Shown here piece after piece: positions 37,601 to 48,384 of a stretch of 64,000 nt of DNA; the stretch's first letter is position 1; each line of letters opens with the position of its first letter. Both the position numbers and the translations under genes were made by a program. Source of the stretch: Mesostigma viride (taxonomy: Eukaryota > Streptophyta > Mesostigmatophyceae > Mesostigmatales > Mesostigmataceae); assembly GCA_009746045.1 (NCBI GenBank), contig RPFO01000645.1, positions 1,071,228 to 1,135,227 on the forward strand, written 5' to 3'. Below the pieces are notes generated by a model. That model ran no database searches, was not told the origin of the DNA, and saw only the letters and a list, made by a program, of their open reading frames with translations.

Positions 37601-38618
37601 GAGAGGGCAGTTGTCCATGGAGGGCATGGGTGCTGCACGCCATGCTCGTGCGGATATCAGCAATCTCTTGGCCATGCCACTGTCTGCCGCCGTCCTGTGT
37701 TGACGGGCTCTTTGTCCAACTGTTCAGTGCCCAACCGGTTGCTGTCTGCGCTACGGATGCCTCTTGAGAGCTGTCAGCCATCCCTCTCCCCCCCTACATG
37801 CCCGAGCAAGTGCTGGATGTGATAAACTCGTGATGTATTGCTCCCAATCAGGCTACGATGATTGCTGACAGATGAGCCTGTTGGGGCTGAGAACTGCCAG
37901 TGACTCTGTCTGGATGGAGGCCATTCAACAAGCCTTTTCTGCCGCCTGCCTGCTGAAATCGCCCCATATGCTAGTGATGCTCCCCATCAATTCATTACAT
38001 CGTGTACGTTTTGGGTGGGGGTTGATGAGAACATCGGTATTAAGCACCACACTTTAGCCGCCCCCATCATGTCGCTGTCATTATGCTGTCATTCATTATG
38101 CTGTCATTCATTATGCTGTTTTTCATTGCGGGACCGCACAATCCTTGTTGACCAGGATTCGCATCGGTGCATTCAGGTACCTAGCCACAGGGATAACCTA
38201 GTGTTTTAGCATATGCTACGGCTGGGTCAACCTCAAGGCAAGGTTGGGGATCCTCACAAGTCTGAATTGGTGGGGCAGCTGTAGAGGGGTAGCTGAAGTG
38301 AGGCGGCTTAAGTAGGGTTGGTGGACTTGTCTAGAGATTTCATGGAACACACCTTGTCAAACTTGTGAGTACTTGTTTGTGGACAAAATTGACTGTCTCT
38401 CCCTAGTAGCCGCCCTGAGGGTCCTGCGTGAGTTCTCCGCCCTATGCTTTCTGTGGTTGCAGTTTGTCAACCGGCGCTTCATGGACTGCCTCCAATCGGT
38501 AGCTGCACAGCAACTGCTGGCTCGAGATTTGGACCCCCCACAGCTTATCAAAGAGGCGGTTGCGCTTCTTGCGCCTAACAAGCCAGGCCCACTGGGTGAC
38601 TCCTTCCAATTGTATTGA
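19634..38618 (+). CDS. C2-MUN domain protein, PATROL1/UNC-13-like (DUF810)
   Basis: Likely vesicle tethering or priming factor; the Arabidopsis relative PATROL1 controls delivery of a plasma-membrane proton pump. About 25 exons: 19634-19939, 21364-21485, 21939-~22100, 22248-23489, 23858-24139, 24872-25016, 25461-25497, 26290-26364, 26443-26469, 26522-26615, 26997-27090, 27794-27899, 28259-28432, 28850-29019, 29682-29805, 30035-30406, 30844-31004, 33307-33474, 33728-33783, 34054-34150, 34761-35072, 35836-36294, 36861-37055, 37518-37595, 38463-38618. Exon 4 is a disordered Gly/Pro/Ser region. Exons 7-13 look like a C2 domain (CELQLQVLKARR, GDFVFDP, VVVELTDRDEFIGR, AKIRLGLRL). MUN blocks: HGSWLWIVQTFKQSYSISD, VATPTCDCLELV, AYSLLHDILNP, LHNVHILPS, RVLVTVTRGLWNEMGK and DLDPPQLIKEA near the C-terminus. 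Phase is unresolved at exons 3/4, 10/11 and 18/19. Confidence 0.88.
20516..20622. repeat. 55-bp direct tandem duplication in MUN-gene intron 1
   Basis: Two near-identical copies of a unit beginning TAGGATAAGAGACAGG and containing TTGCCCATGGTGTTCTAG start at about 20,516 and 20,571. Confidence 0.85.
24158..24312. repeat. ~22-bp minisatellite in MUN-gene intron 5
   Basis: About seven units start 20 bp after the exon 5 donor. The first three or four read ACACTTCGCTAGAGTGACCC; the last three read GAACGCATCGCTAGAGGGAC. These are two homogenised sub-types in order. Confidence 0.88.
25950..26098. repeat. ~83-bp tandem duplication in MUN-gene intron 7
   Basis: Two copies contain ATTCTTAAAACAT and AACAGAATGATGTCAGATTG followed by TTGTAAGCGCTCTA, about 83 bp apart. 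Non-coding. Confidence 0.85.
26952..26976. repeat. 25-base poly-C run serving as the pyrimidine tract before exon 11
   Basis: An uninterrupted run of about 25 C, followed by TCCTCCCATCACCACCCCAG and the exon 11 acceptor. The length may be unreliable in sequencing. Confidence 0.85.
31005..33306. other. Long intron 17 of the MUN gene, probable transposon remnants
   Basis: At 2.3 kb this is the longest intron of the 3' half. It holds no recognised coding domain. About 31,707-31,800 and 33,020-33,200 are rich in GTACG/CGTAC and ATACG motifs, like the ends of the hAT-like element at 53.6 kb. A C-run directly precedes the exon 18 acceptor. Confidence 0.4.
36372..36582. repeat. 9-bp minisatellite, CCACGTTTG then CCACCTTTG, in MUN-gene intron 22
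   Basis: About 22 units of TTTGCCACS. The first nine or so carry G (CCACGTTTG, one CCATGTTTG); the rest carry C (CCACCTTTG). It reads as KGG or KVA repeats on the minus strand, which is not a real protein. Confidence 0.92.
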
Positions 38619-40037
38619 AAGCTATCCTGTCCATAGTTCTCATTTCGGCAGATACCCTGCTCTGTGGGGCTGCAGAGGTCCTTACAACGTCGGCACATGA
38701 CCATTCACCAATGTTGCCTTTGCAAGCAATCTGGCAGAACCTACTCTGTGGGCTTGTCAATTTGGTTGTATTGCACTAGGCGCACCATTTGTGTGCTTCC
38801 TCGTATTAATTATTTAATTAATTAGCATGTAGACTCCTCGTATTAATTAAATAATTAATTAAACACGTGCTCCCTTTAGGGAGTCACGGAGCATCAGAGT
38901 GCTTTTAATCCCAGAGTGTGCACAGCGGGCAGGGATCAGGGAACCCCCCCCCCCCCCCCCTCCTTCCCTCATGCCACAGGGTGCACAATATCGGACCCGT
39001 AGAAAAAATCCGGCATGAATTCCGTCATTGTCGGCTATGCCCCACATGCTGGGCACCGCCTGCCGAAGACCGTAAAGTGTTTTTCAGCCAGTTGAGAGAC
39101 AGATCGGGCCATTTCAATACATCGAACGTTGCCATCTTGGTGGATCGATGCCAATGCAACCCTAGCTGCCCGTGGTCCGCGGGGGCTGCATGCACGCCGC
39201 CTCTAACCGATAGTAAAATGTCAACACCCCGGCCCCTCCTTGAGCATGCAACTAGACTCACTGATGCAGATGATATTTGTACCTTTAGTGTAGTTATTTT
39301 AATTCCAATGCAATTAGCATAGTACTCCGTGGCATTAACTAATTAATTAATTAAGAACGTAACTCCGGTGGGAGTACATGTAGTACATATCCCTGAGAAG
39401 GGGCATATGGCTTTTAATACATTCTGGGCTACTTCCTGCAAGGGTAGGGTGTAAACTACACCTGCTATAGGTGCACCAAGTGCACCTGCACCCCCATGAT
39501 GTATCCGCCCCCCTGTGGGCAAGCCCCCCCCCCCCCCCCCCAAGAGGAAGGGGCCGGCGCTTTGCTGAGTATAATAGGTAGGGTTTTCTAGATCAGTGGC
39601 ATGCCTTTGGCATGAAGGAGACTGGGGGTCTCTGCCCTTTTGTCCTGTAGTGCACACACAGGGATTAAAAGCACTTCGGTGCTCCGTGACTCCCCAACGG
39701 GAGCACGAGTTTAATTAATTAATTAATTAATTTCTAGATCAGCGACGCGACCTGTGGCCGGAATACCTCCGCCATAAGCAGGACCCCCAGAAGCCCAAGG
39801 TGTACATACCAGAGGGGCGGGGACCTGATGATCAACCACAAGATGTGGACGCCCCCAGCGGGCTAGAAGAGCAATAGCCCTAGCTTGTATCCATTGGAGT
39901 CACTGCCGCTAAGGCAGCCATGCTTAGAATGTTTGCCTAGCTGTGCCAACATACCTAGGTAGTCACGTGCCGCCAACGCACGGTACACAACCAGCCATAG
40001 CCTTAGCCTAGTCCTAGTACATGCAGCCATGCTACGC
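38619..40037. other. Gene-free stretch with retroelement 3' ends
   Basis: Downstream of the MUN gene. It holds a family A tail in minus orientation at about 38,795-38,910 (TTAATTAA units, then GGGAGTCACGGAGCA), a poly-C run near 38,944-38,960, a family B 3' end in minus orientation from 39,334, a second poly-C run near 39,524-39,541, and a complete small family A insertion (separate entry). No gene seen. Confidence 0.6.
39597..39731 (+). mobile_element. 5'-truncated family A retroelement with 11-bp target duplication
   Basis: TTCTAGATCAG flanks it at 39,586-39,596 and 39,732-39,742. The 135-bp insert begins TGGCATGCCTTTGGCATGAA and contains GGAGACTGGGGGTCTCTGCC. It ends with TGCTCCGTGACTCCCC, ACGGGAGCACGAG and a TTAA-type tail. 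The same start segment recurs at 40,853 and, inverted, at 62,770-62,803. Confidence 0.85.
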
Positions 40038-40046
40038 CCTGGCTAT

Positions 40047-40443
40047 TCTGATCAGACACTCCGCAAAGGTGAAAACCTTTGCGTTCAGTGCCGGGCCGCG
40101 GAAAACGCGGAAAACGCGATCTGCAAATGAATCCGACCGGAATCGAACTGGGGACCTCTCGCACCAATTTTGCTGACTATAGGACGGACGTCTCCGGTTA
40201 CCATGGCATCGCCAACTTACACCTACAGTCATCCGCAAAAGTTCTCCTGTCCGGGGAGTGATGCAAGCCTTTCGGATTTGGTAAGTACTAGATAAATCAC
40301 TCGAGATCTGTGTGTAGGAGTACTACACACGTGTCTGCACGCGAGACTTGTTCAGTCTCGCACCGTGAGACGGGCTGAACACGGCTGAATCCTTCTTTAG
40401 AAGGGGGCGTAGCCGGTACTATCGAAATCAGCCAAGCGTATAT
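40047..40443 (-). mobile_element. tRNA-like SINE, copy 1 of a tandem pair (longest copy)
   Basis: Minus orientation, starting on the plus strand with TCTGATCAGACACTCC and the hairpin GCAAAGGTGAAAACCTTTGC. The box-B complement GGAATCGAACT lies near 40,140. The 5' part extends past the homology shared with the 49.9-kb copy. The left flank is CCTGGCTAT (40,038-40,046), which pairs with the right flank of copy 2. Confidence 0.88.
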
Positions 40444-40727
40444 TCTGATCAGACACTCCGCAAAGGTGAAAACCTTTGCGTTCAGTGCCGGGCCGCGGAA
40501 AACGCGGAAAACGCGATCTGCAAATGAATCCGACCGGAATCGAACTGGGGACCTCTCGCACCAATTTTGCTGACTATAGGACGGACGTCTCCGGTTACCA
40601 TGGCATCGCCAACTTACACCTACAGTCATCCGCAAAAGTTCTCCTGTCCGGGGAGTGATGCAAGCCTTTCGGATTTGGTACTAGATAAATCACTCGAGAT
40701 CTGTGTGTAGGAGTACTACACACGTGT
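40444..40727 (-). mobile_element. tRNA-like SINE, copy 2 of the tandem pair
   Basis: Nearly identical to copy 1 but lacking GTAA in the 5' part and 5' truncated after ACACACGTGT. It is followed by CCTGGCTAT at 40,728-40,736. The pair therefore sits inside a single target duplication, so it integrated as a dimer or by a second hit at the same site. Confidence 0.88.
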
Positions 40728-41038
40728 CCTGGCTATGTTCAGATTACTTGCCCACGCTACTTGTTATGCCACGCTCACACGGTCTTATTGCACCCGCAGT
40801 TTGCCGGATCGTTAGCATGTCCTTTTAGCTAGCGCGCCCGAATGCAGCTGTGGCATGCCTTCGGCATGAAGGAGACTGGGGGTCTCTGCCCTTTCCCCAA
40901 ACACCCGTCATAGGTTTGGTAAATTACCACATTTTTGGTAAAATTTTAAAAACTGAATATTTTTGCTTGTCTGACTCATACTTGGTGCAGGATGCCTCGA
41001 GAAATGTATTTGGACCAAAAAACCTTACCCCCCCCTGA

Positions 41039-44000
41039 CGAAATTGACGTGAAGGTGCTTTTCAGGGCATTTTGTGCCAAATATGACATGTCAATTTTTC
41101 CTGACTGCAGTTTTGCTCATACACAGGCCCATATGTGATGGTTAAGGTCTATCTAGTGCGCTAAGAGGGATTGCAAAGTTGCACAGTTTTTGGATACCTG
41201 CAGGGGTCCCAACGGTGACGTCAAGTAGCATAAAAACCGCGGTTTTGCTCGGTTTTAGCCTGTTTAGGCACCCTGAATTGAATTGAATTGAATTGTAACA
41301 TAACTCCGTTGGGAGTATATGTAGCACATAGCCCAGAGAAGGGGCATATGGCCTATCATACATTCTAAGCTACTTCCTGCAAGGGTGGGAATGTAAACAA
41401 CACTTGCTCTAGGTGCACTAGGGCACCTGCACCACCCAGAGTTTCAGGCAACCTAGACCATGCAAATGAGATCAGATTGCAGCCAAACTTGGCAGCTGCC
41501 CTTGCCATGCTAAACAAAGAACATGTGCAAAGTTGCACATTTTTTGGATGCCTGCAGGGCACCCTGGGTGACGTCAAAGAGCATAAAAGACGCGTTTTTG
41601 CTCGGTTTTAGCCTGTTTAGGCACCCTAGACCATGCAAATGAGATCAGATTGCAGCCAAACTTGGCAGCTGCTCTTGCCATGCTAACCAAAGAACATGCG
41701 CAAAGTTGCACATTTTTTGGATGCCTGCAGGGCACCCTGGGTGACGTCAAATAGCATAAAAACCGCATTTTTGCTCGGTTTTAGCCCATTTAGGCACCCT
41801 AGACCATGCAAGTGAGCTCAGATTGCAACCAAACTTGGCAGCTGCTCTTGCCATGCTGAAACACGAACATGTGCAAAGTTTCACATGTTTTGGATGCCTG
41901 CAGGGCACCCTGGGTGACGCCAAGTAGCATAAAATTAATTGACGTGAAGGCGCAAATACGACATGTCAATTTTTCCTGGCTGCAGTTTTGCTCTAAATAT
42001 GACTCATATGTGGTGGTTAAGGTCTATCTAGTGCCCCAAGAGGGATTGCAAAGTTGCACATTTTTTGGATACCTGCAGGGGTCCCAACGGTGACGTCAAG
42101 TAGCATAAAAACCGCATTTTTGCTCGGTTTGAGCCTGTTTAGGCACCCTAGACCATGCAAATGAGATCAGATTGCAGCCAAACTTGGCAGCTGCCCTTGC
42201 CATGCTAAACAAAGAACATGTGCAAAGTTGCACATTTTTTGGATGCCTGCAGGGCACCCTGGGTGACGCCAAATAGCATAAAAGACGCATTTTTGCTCGG
42301 TTTTAGCCCATTTAGGCACCCTAGACCATGCAAGTGAGCTCAGATTGCAACCAAACTTGGCAGCTGCTCTTGCCATGCTGAAACAAGAACATGTGCAAAG
42401 TTGCACATGTTTTGGATACCTGCAGGGCACCCTGGGTGACGCCAAGTAGCATAAAATTAATTGACGTGAAGGCGCAAATACGACATGTCAATTTTTCCTG
42501 GCTGCAGTTTTGCTCTAAATATGACTCATATGTGGTGGTTAAGGTCTATCTAGTACCCCAAGAGGGATTGCAAAGTTGCACATTTTTTGGATACCTGCAG
42601 GGGTCCCAACGGTGACGTCAAGTAGCATAAAAACCGCGGTTTTGCTCGGTTTTAGCCTGTTTAGGCACCCTAGACCATGCAAATGAGATCAGATTGCAGC
42701 CAAACTTGGCAGCTGCCCTTGCCATGCTAACCAAAGAACATGTGCAAAGTTGCACATTTTTTGGATGCCTGCAGGGCACTCTGGGTGACGTCAAATAGCA
42801 TAAAAGACGCATTTTTGCTCGGTTTTAGCCCATTTAGGCACCCTAGACCATGCAAATGAGCTCAGATTGCAACCAGACTTGGCAGCTGCTCTTGCCATGC
42901 TGAAACAAGAACATGTGCAAAGTTGCACATGTTTTGGATACCTGCAGGGCACCCTGGGTGACGCCAAGTAGCATAAAATTAATTGACGTGAAGGCGCAAA
43001 TACGACATGTCAATTTTTCCTGGCTGCAGTTTTGCTCTAAATATGACTCATATGTGGTGGTTAAGGTCTAACTAGTACCCCAAGAGGGATTGCAAAGTTG
43101 CACATTTTTTGGATACCTGCAGGGGTCCCAACGGTGACGTCAAGTAGCATAAAAACCGCGGTTTTGCTCGGTTTTAGCCTGTTTAGGCACCCTAGACCAT
43201 GCAAATGAGATCAGATTGCAGCCAAACTTGGCAGCTGCCCTTGCCATGCTAACCAAAGAACATGCGCAAAGTTGCACATTTTTTGGATGCCTGCAGGGCA
43301 CCCTGGGTGACGTCAAATAGCATAAAAGATGCATTTTTGCTCGGTTTTAGCCCATTTAGGCACCCTAGACCATGCAAATGAGCTCAGATTGCAACCAGAC
43401 TTGGCAGCTGCTCTTGCCATGCTGAAACAAGAACATGTGCAAAGTTGCACATGTTTTGGATACCTGCAGGGCACCCTGGGTGACGCCAAGTAGCATAAAA
43501 TTAATTGACGTGAAGGCGCAAATACGACATGTCAATTTTTCCTGGCTGCAGTTTTGCTCTAAATATGACTCATATGTGGTGGTTAAGGTCTATCTAGTAC
43601 CCCAAGAGGGATTGCAAAGTTGCACATTTTTTGGATACCTGCAGGGGTCCCAACGGTGACGTCAAGTAGCATAAAAACCGCGGTTTTGCTCGGTTTTAGC
43701 CTCTTTAGGCACCCTAGACCATGCAAATGAGATCAGATTGCAGCCAAACTTGGCAGCTGCCCTTGCCATGCTAACCAAAGAACATGTGCAAAGTTGCACA
43801 TTTTTTGGATGCCTGCAGGGCACCCTGGGTGACGTCAAATAGCATAAAAGACGCATTTTTGCTCGGTTTCAGCCCATTTAGGCACCCTAGACCATGCAAA
43901 TGAGCTCAGATTGCAACCAGACTTGGCAGCTGCTCTTGCCATGCTGAAACAAGAACATGTGCAAAGTTGCACATTTTTGGATACCTGCAGGGCACCCTGG

Positions 44001-44275
44001 GTGACGCCAAGTAGCATAAAATTAATTGACGTGAAGGCGCAAATACGACATGTCAATTTTTCCTGGCTGCAGTTTTGCTCTAAATATTCTGATCTAAATA
44101 TGACTCATATGTGGTGGTTAAGGTCTAACTAGTACCCCAAGAGGGATTGCAAAGTTGCACATTTTTTGGATACCTGCAGGGGTCCCAACGGTGACGTCAA
44201 ATAGCATAAAAACCGCATTTTTGCTCGGTTTTAGGCCGTTTAGGCACCCTAGACCATGCAAATGAGATCAGATTG
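41039..44275 (+). repeat. Satellite array with a 522-bp higher-order unit made of three ~174-bp monomers
   Basis: Homologous positions recur at 41,574, 42,096, 42,618, 43,140 and 43,662, exactly 522 bp apart. Each unit has two similar monomers (TAGACCATGCAAATGAG..., CAAAGTTGCACATTTTTTGG, CTGCAGGGCACCCTGGGTGA) and a diverged third (ATTAATTGACGTGAAGGCGC, GTGGTGGTTAAGGTCTA, CTGCAGGGGTCCCAACGG). Short open frames of 61-92 codons are by-products. The array is interrupted by a truncated family B LINE end at about 41,274-41,445. Confidence 0.93.
41274..41445 (-). mobile_element. Truncated family B LINE 3' end within the satellite, AATTG tail
   Basis: Left end: (TTGAA)n-type tail, then TAACATAACTCCGTTGGGAG and GGGGCATATGGCC. 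It matches the last ~170 bp of the element ending at 59,115, in inverse orientation. The satellite resumes at CCTAGACCATGC. Confidence 0.82.
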
Positions 44276-45928
44276 CACCCTAACTTTCCACATTGCAAAA
44301 AGAACACAAGTCCATGCATGCTCAGTACTGGCCAATCAATGGATTTCACATATTAGTTATCTTTGCGTAATTGACACATGGCCCCGTGCCCACCATAAAT
44401 TGATATATTGACATGACACGACATGACATGAAATCAATAAATCAAAAACGTGTGTGCATGAGGTATAGGCACATTAAAAAACATGGATAGGCAGGGAATC
44501 ATGACGACACCATTACCAAGGCGTGCGCATGCTGCGCCACCAGCCTATTATGATCAATCGCGCTCTGCCTCATCCGCCTCATCATCACTGTCTACACTAA
44601 TGTCATCAATGTTTTCCATATCCGATTCATCGTCACTTGAGTGGACATCGTGGTGGATCTTGACTGTGGTGGCATTACACACCGGAGGCACAGCAGGAGC
44701 TCCCGTAGAACTGCCAGCACCATTGTCAACTTGGTACTGCTGCAAGACTTGCTCACGGCCAAAAGCATTTACACCGTAAGGGCACCCACACACAAATTTC
44801 AGCACGTCCTCTAGCTTGCTATACTCCTCATACTGCCCATCACTCCATACAAGTTTGAAAGCATGGCCCACCTTTGTAACCCACCCATGGAACCTCTTTT
44901 GCCTTCTTGGCTTGCCCGCTAAAAAGAGTGCGCATGTCCGCATGCCTATAGCAATGCAGCACTCCCTCTCTCACGGAAGTAAGATTCACATGCCACCTTG
45001 GTCGTACGTTCTGAGGCTTGCACTGTCTTGTACCCCTCAAAGTCAATGTCAGGATGAAGCTTCAAGGCATCTAGCGTCCCTTGGTTGAGCTTCCTTGCCC
45101 CCGTCAGCTTTGGCGTATGGACTACCGCCCCATTTCCAACGGTCCAGTGTTGCAAAACAATGTCGTTATATGGAACAACTAACCCCTGGTTGCTTTGCCC
45201 ACTGGCCGACCCTGCCCCCAGGTGCACCTTATTGAACTGCCCGGTCCACGAGCTGGCGTGATATGGCGCAACCACGATGGAATCTGGGGTTGGCCCATCC
45301 AAGTCAATAACCTGCGCCAACATGTGGCCCATCCAAAACACGTGCATCGCAAAATCCCACCAAAAGCAATATTAAGTATTATCAAGGAGACAACCAGCGC
45401 AGGCCAGAAATCGGGAGAATCCGGACCATGGTAGCTCGAGCCTGCCGTTATCTTGTCCGCGTGTTCGAGTCGTTCAGGATGATGAAGATGAATGGTGATG
45501 GAAATGTGTTGCCTTGTGCATTGAAATAAAGGCTGGCTTACGTGTAGAGCGACTAGATTACCTAGACGGTGGGGCCTAATTAAGTATTATGATCACAACA
45601 GAAATACTGCGACGACAGCGGCCGGCAAGACCGCTATCACCCAAGGTTTCGGTGACTGCGGCCATTCGGAGAATTCGACCGATCGCGCGCATCGTACGCC
45701 TTCTGTCAGCAAGGCAACCGCCATCAATATTAATCGAATGTCTAGCATTCTCGCTCAGCCTCGCGTGTCGCTTATAGAGCACCTTTAACTTACGACGGCT
45801 ATGCGAGAAAATTGCTGCCCGAGTGCTGGGATGGTATTGCAGGCTGCATAATTCACACCAGCCCCGGCACCTTGTGCCAAAAGACGCAGTGCCCGTGCAC
45901 GCTGGCACGCACCGCCTGGTTGGCCAGC
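44276..45928 (-). pseudogene. Unidentified degraded ORF (about 45,347-44,554)
   Basis: Minus-strand frame 45,347-44,946 reads through HVFWMGHMLAQVIDLDG and ends at a stop. A shifted frame, 44,943-44,554, continues with RFHGWVTKVGHAFKLVWSDG and a very acidic C-terminus (SSDDESDMENIDDISVDSDD). I infer one gene broken by a frameshift near 44,945. The GWV...WSDGQYEEY block resembles small barrel folds of chromo/tudor type, but I do not recognise the family. A transposon origin is likely from the context. The rest of the interval holds nothing recognisable. Confidence 0.4.
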
Positions 45929-46214
45929 CTGTCAATTATGTCAATTATGTCAATTATGTCAATTATGTCAATTATGTCAATTATGTCAATTATTTGTTTG
46001 GGAGCATTTGTAAAGTATTAGAATCTTACGTAGTTGCATGGTCAAAACTACATAGTCAAAATTACTAGGTCTTGGTATCAAAGCCCTTAGAAAGTGCAGA
46101 TTTTAGTGATTTTCCTTGGAAAATAAAACTTTAATATTGAAAGTCTAGCAAAAGTTTACGCAAACAAATAATTGACATAATTGACATAATTGACATAATT
46201 GACATAATTGACAG
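45929..46214. mobile_element. Fold-back element with 9-bp minisatellite arms
   Basis: The left arm starts CCTGTCAATTATG and repeats TCAATTATG six times, then TCAATTATTTGTTTG. The right arm is the inverse: CAAACAAATAATTGACA, several TAATTGACA units, ending CATAATTGACAGG. About 170 bp lie between the arms. A solitary inner-arm end (ACAAACAAATAATTGACAG) lies at 46,301-46,320. Confidence 0.8.
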
Positions 46215-46320
46215 GTCGGACGAGGAAGAGGCCAGGCCTCGGCCTGGTGAGTCGAGACAAAATATAGCCAGCATTGTACGATACCTAATAATGACAGACT
46301 GTACAAACAAATAATTGACA

Positions 46321-47605
46321 GACTCGTGATGCGACACGAGGACACAGTAAACTGGACAGGACATGCACGTGGTCGCAGTGGCCCCTGCCCAAAAGCCGCC
46401 ATTTCACAAGCAGCCAACTGCCAAGCAACGTCGAAGGATTGTTCTTCGAAATGCTATGAATCTGTATAGTCGTATAGACGGCAACATGCGAATTCGGCAG
46501 AGGACTACCCATTCCGGCTCAAACCATGTCTATTTTATTTGCCATCAATGAGTAATGCTGATTTGGTCATTGGTCAACGGTTTAGTTTTCGTTGCTCAGT
46601 CGTTTCGAAGAGGTTTTATTTATAGGCAGCTGGCAGAATGACATACTTCGGAGGTCCTGGGGTAATGGGTTCTCTTGCGTCCTGGAATGTTGCTATTAAA
46701 CATCTAGAGACACTGCATGACGGGAGAAAGTCCGGTTGCTGGCTTGGCTAATACCACACCGCGGAAGTACGGTGAAAGGTAGCGCGCTGACCAACCGAGA
46801 GTTCGAGTATATTTACAGATCTGCTGTTATAATAATAATGAATGTTTTGGCATTTTCTCAAGGGGAAATTCTTTTTTTCCCGTGCGAGCACGAGGACTGG
46901 CTGCTGATCAATTTTGCAACTCGTGCAGGCCCTTGATGAATCGAACTTGAGCAGCTGAATACTGCAAGCTGCTGGTGATGCTCACGAGCTCGGCTATGTT
47001 GGCATTCTCGGCACCATCCATTGGAAATGTGCAGTCGCGGAACCTATTCCTGGTGAAATGAAGTTTCGGGCAATGGGATTGCAGACTGGACCGGAAGTGG
47101 TCGAACCTTGACCCCGATGGCGGTGATGACCAGTTGTCCTATTGTGACACGCGATCGAGGCAATCAAAAGGTAAGAAGGGCGGGTGTTTTCGAGGCTGAA
47201 GCTGTTAAAAAATATGGGCTTAAGTGCGCATGCAGCATGACCAGGCGTGGACCCTGAGGAGGAAATCAAACTTAGCCCTGCACTTTCTTGGCGTACTTTT
47301 GGTTAAGCATTGGGCTGGCCGAGTGGCCGTTACCACAGTCCGTTGCTTACCACAGTGGCAGGAAGAAATTCGCTTTATTTGCAATGATGAACATGTTAAT
47401 TGATGTGGGGAAGCATTTTTAGGTGATAGTACATTGCAACATCTTACTAGGGCCTATCTATAGATTTATCGTTGTGTGAGGCACACCAATCCCTATCCAC
47501 AACTGTAGCGGCCATCCAGCTGTGTGAGACTCACTCATGCGAGCACATATGCTCGATTGGGTAATGCGTAGACTAAGTACTAACAGAGGCAGGCCTCCCC
47601 ACGGC
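46321..47605. other. No gene recognised
   Basis: Unique-looking sequence without splice-supported or long coding frames. Short open frames (for example minus 46,994-47,269) lack domains. Confidence 0.4.
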
Positions 47606-48374
47606 ACCCACCCACCCACCCACCCGCCCGCCCGCCCGCCCGCCCGCCCACCCGCCCGCCCGCCCGCCCGCCCGCCCGCCCCCCCCCCCCCCACCCGCCC
47701 GCCCACCCGCCCGCCCCCCCCCCCCCACCCCCACCCCCCACCCCCCCCCCCCCCACCCCACCCCCCCCCACCCCCACCCCACCCACCCACCCACCCCACC
47801 CACCCACCCACCCACCCACCCACCCACCCACCCACCCACCCACCCCCCACCCACCCACCCACCCCCCACCCACCCACCCACCCACCCACCCACCCACCCA
47901 CCCACCACCCACCCACCCACCCACACCCACCCACCCACCCACCCACCACCCACCCACCCACCCACCCACCCACCCACCCACCCACCCACCCACCCACCCA
48001 CCCACCCACCCACCCACCCACCCACCCACCCACCCACCCACCCACCACCCACCCACCCACCCACCCACCCACCCACCCACCCACCCACCCACCCACCCAC
48101 CCACCCACCCACCCACCCACCCACCCACCCACCCACCCACCCACCCACCCACCCACCCACCCACCCGCCCGCCCACCCACCCACCCGCCCACCCACGCAC
48201 CCACCCACCCATGCACCCACCCACCCATGCACCCACCCACCCACCCACCCACCCACCCACCCACCCACCCACCCACCCACCCACCCACCCACCCACCCAC
48301 CCACCCACCCACCCACCCACCCACCCACCTGCACCTACCCACGGGCCACCCACGTACCACCCACCCACCCACCC
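47606..48374. repeat. CCCA tetranucleotide tract (GGGT on the minus strand)
   Basis: About 770 bp of CCCA units, with CCCG variants in the first 120 bp, long C runs at about 47,680-47,770, and occasional CCCATGCA variants at 48,195-48,235. The several-hundred-codon open frames on both strands (PTHPP, GGWVG) are artefacts. The minus strand has the pattern of G-quadruplex-forming DNA. Confidence 0.95.
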
Positions 48375-48384
48375 ATTTGAAATG

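Noticed and set aside
40047-40727. Possible tRNA gene in the box-B-containing segment
   Set aside because: The segment is only ~62 nt, lacks an anticodon arm, has a poor T stem, and is repeated within elements flanked by target duplications; it is a SINE head.
41574-43856. Repeated 64-74-codon open frames at 522-bp spacing
   Set aside because: They recur because the satellite recurs; monomers differ by stops and shifts, and no domain is seen.
41039-44275. CRISPR-like array
   Set aside because: Repeats are ~174 bp, contiguous, eukaryotic in context and without spacers; this is satellite DNA.
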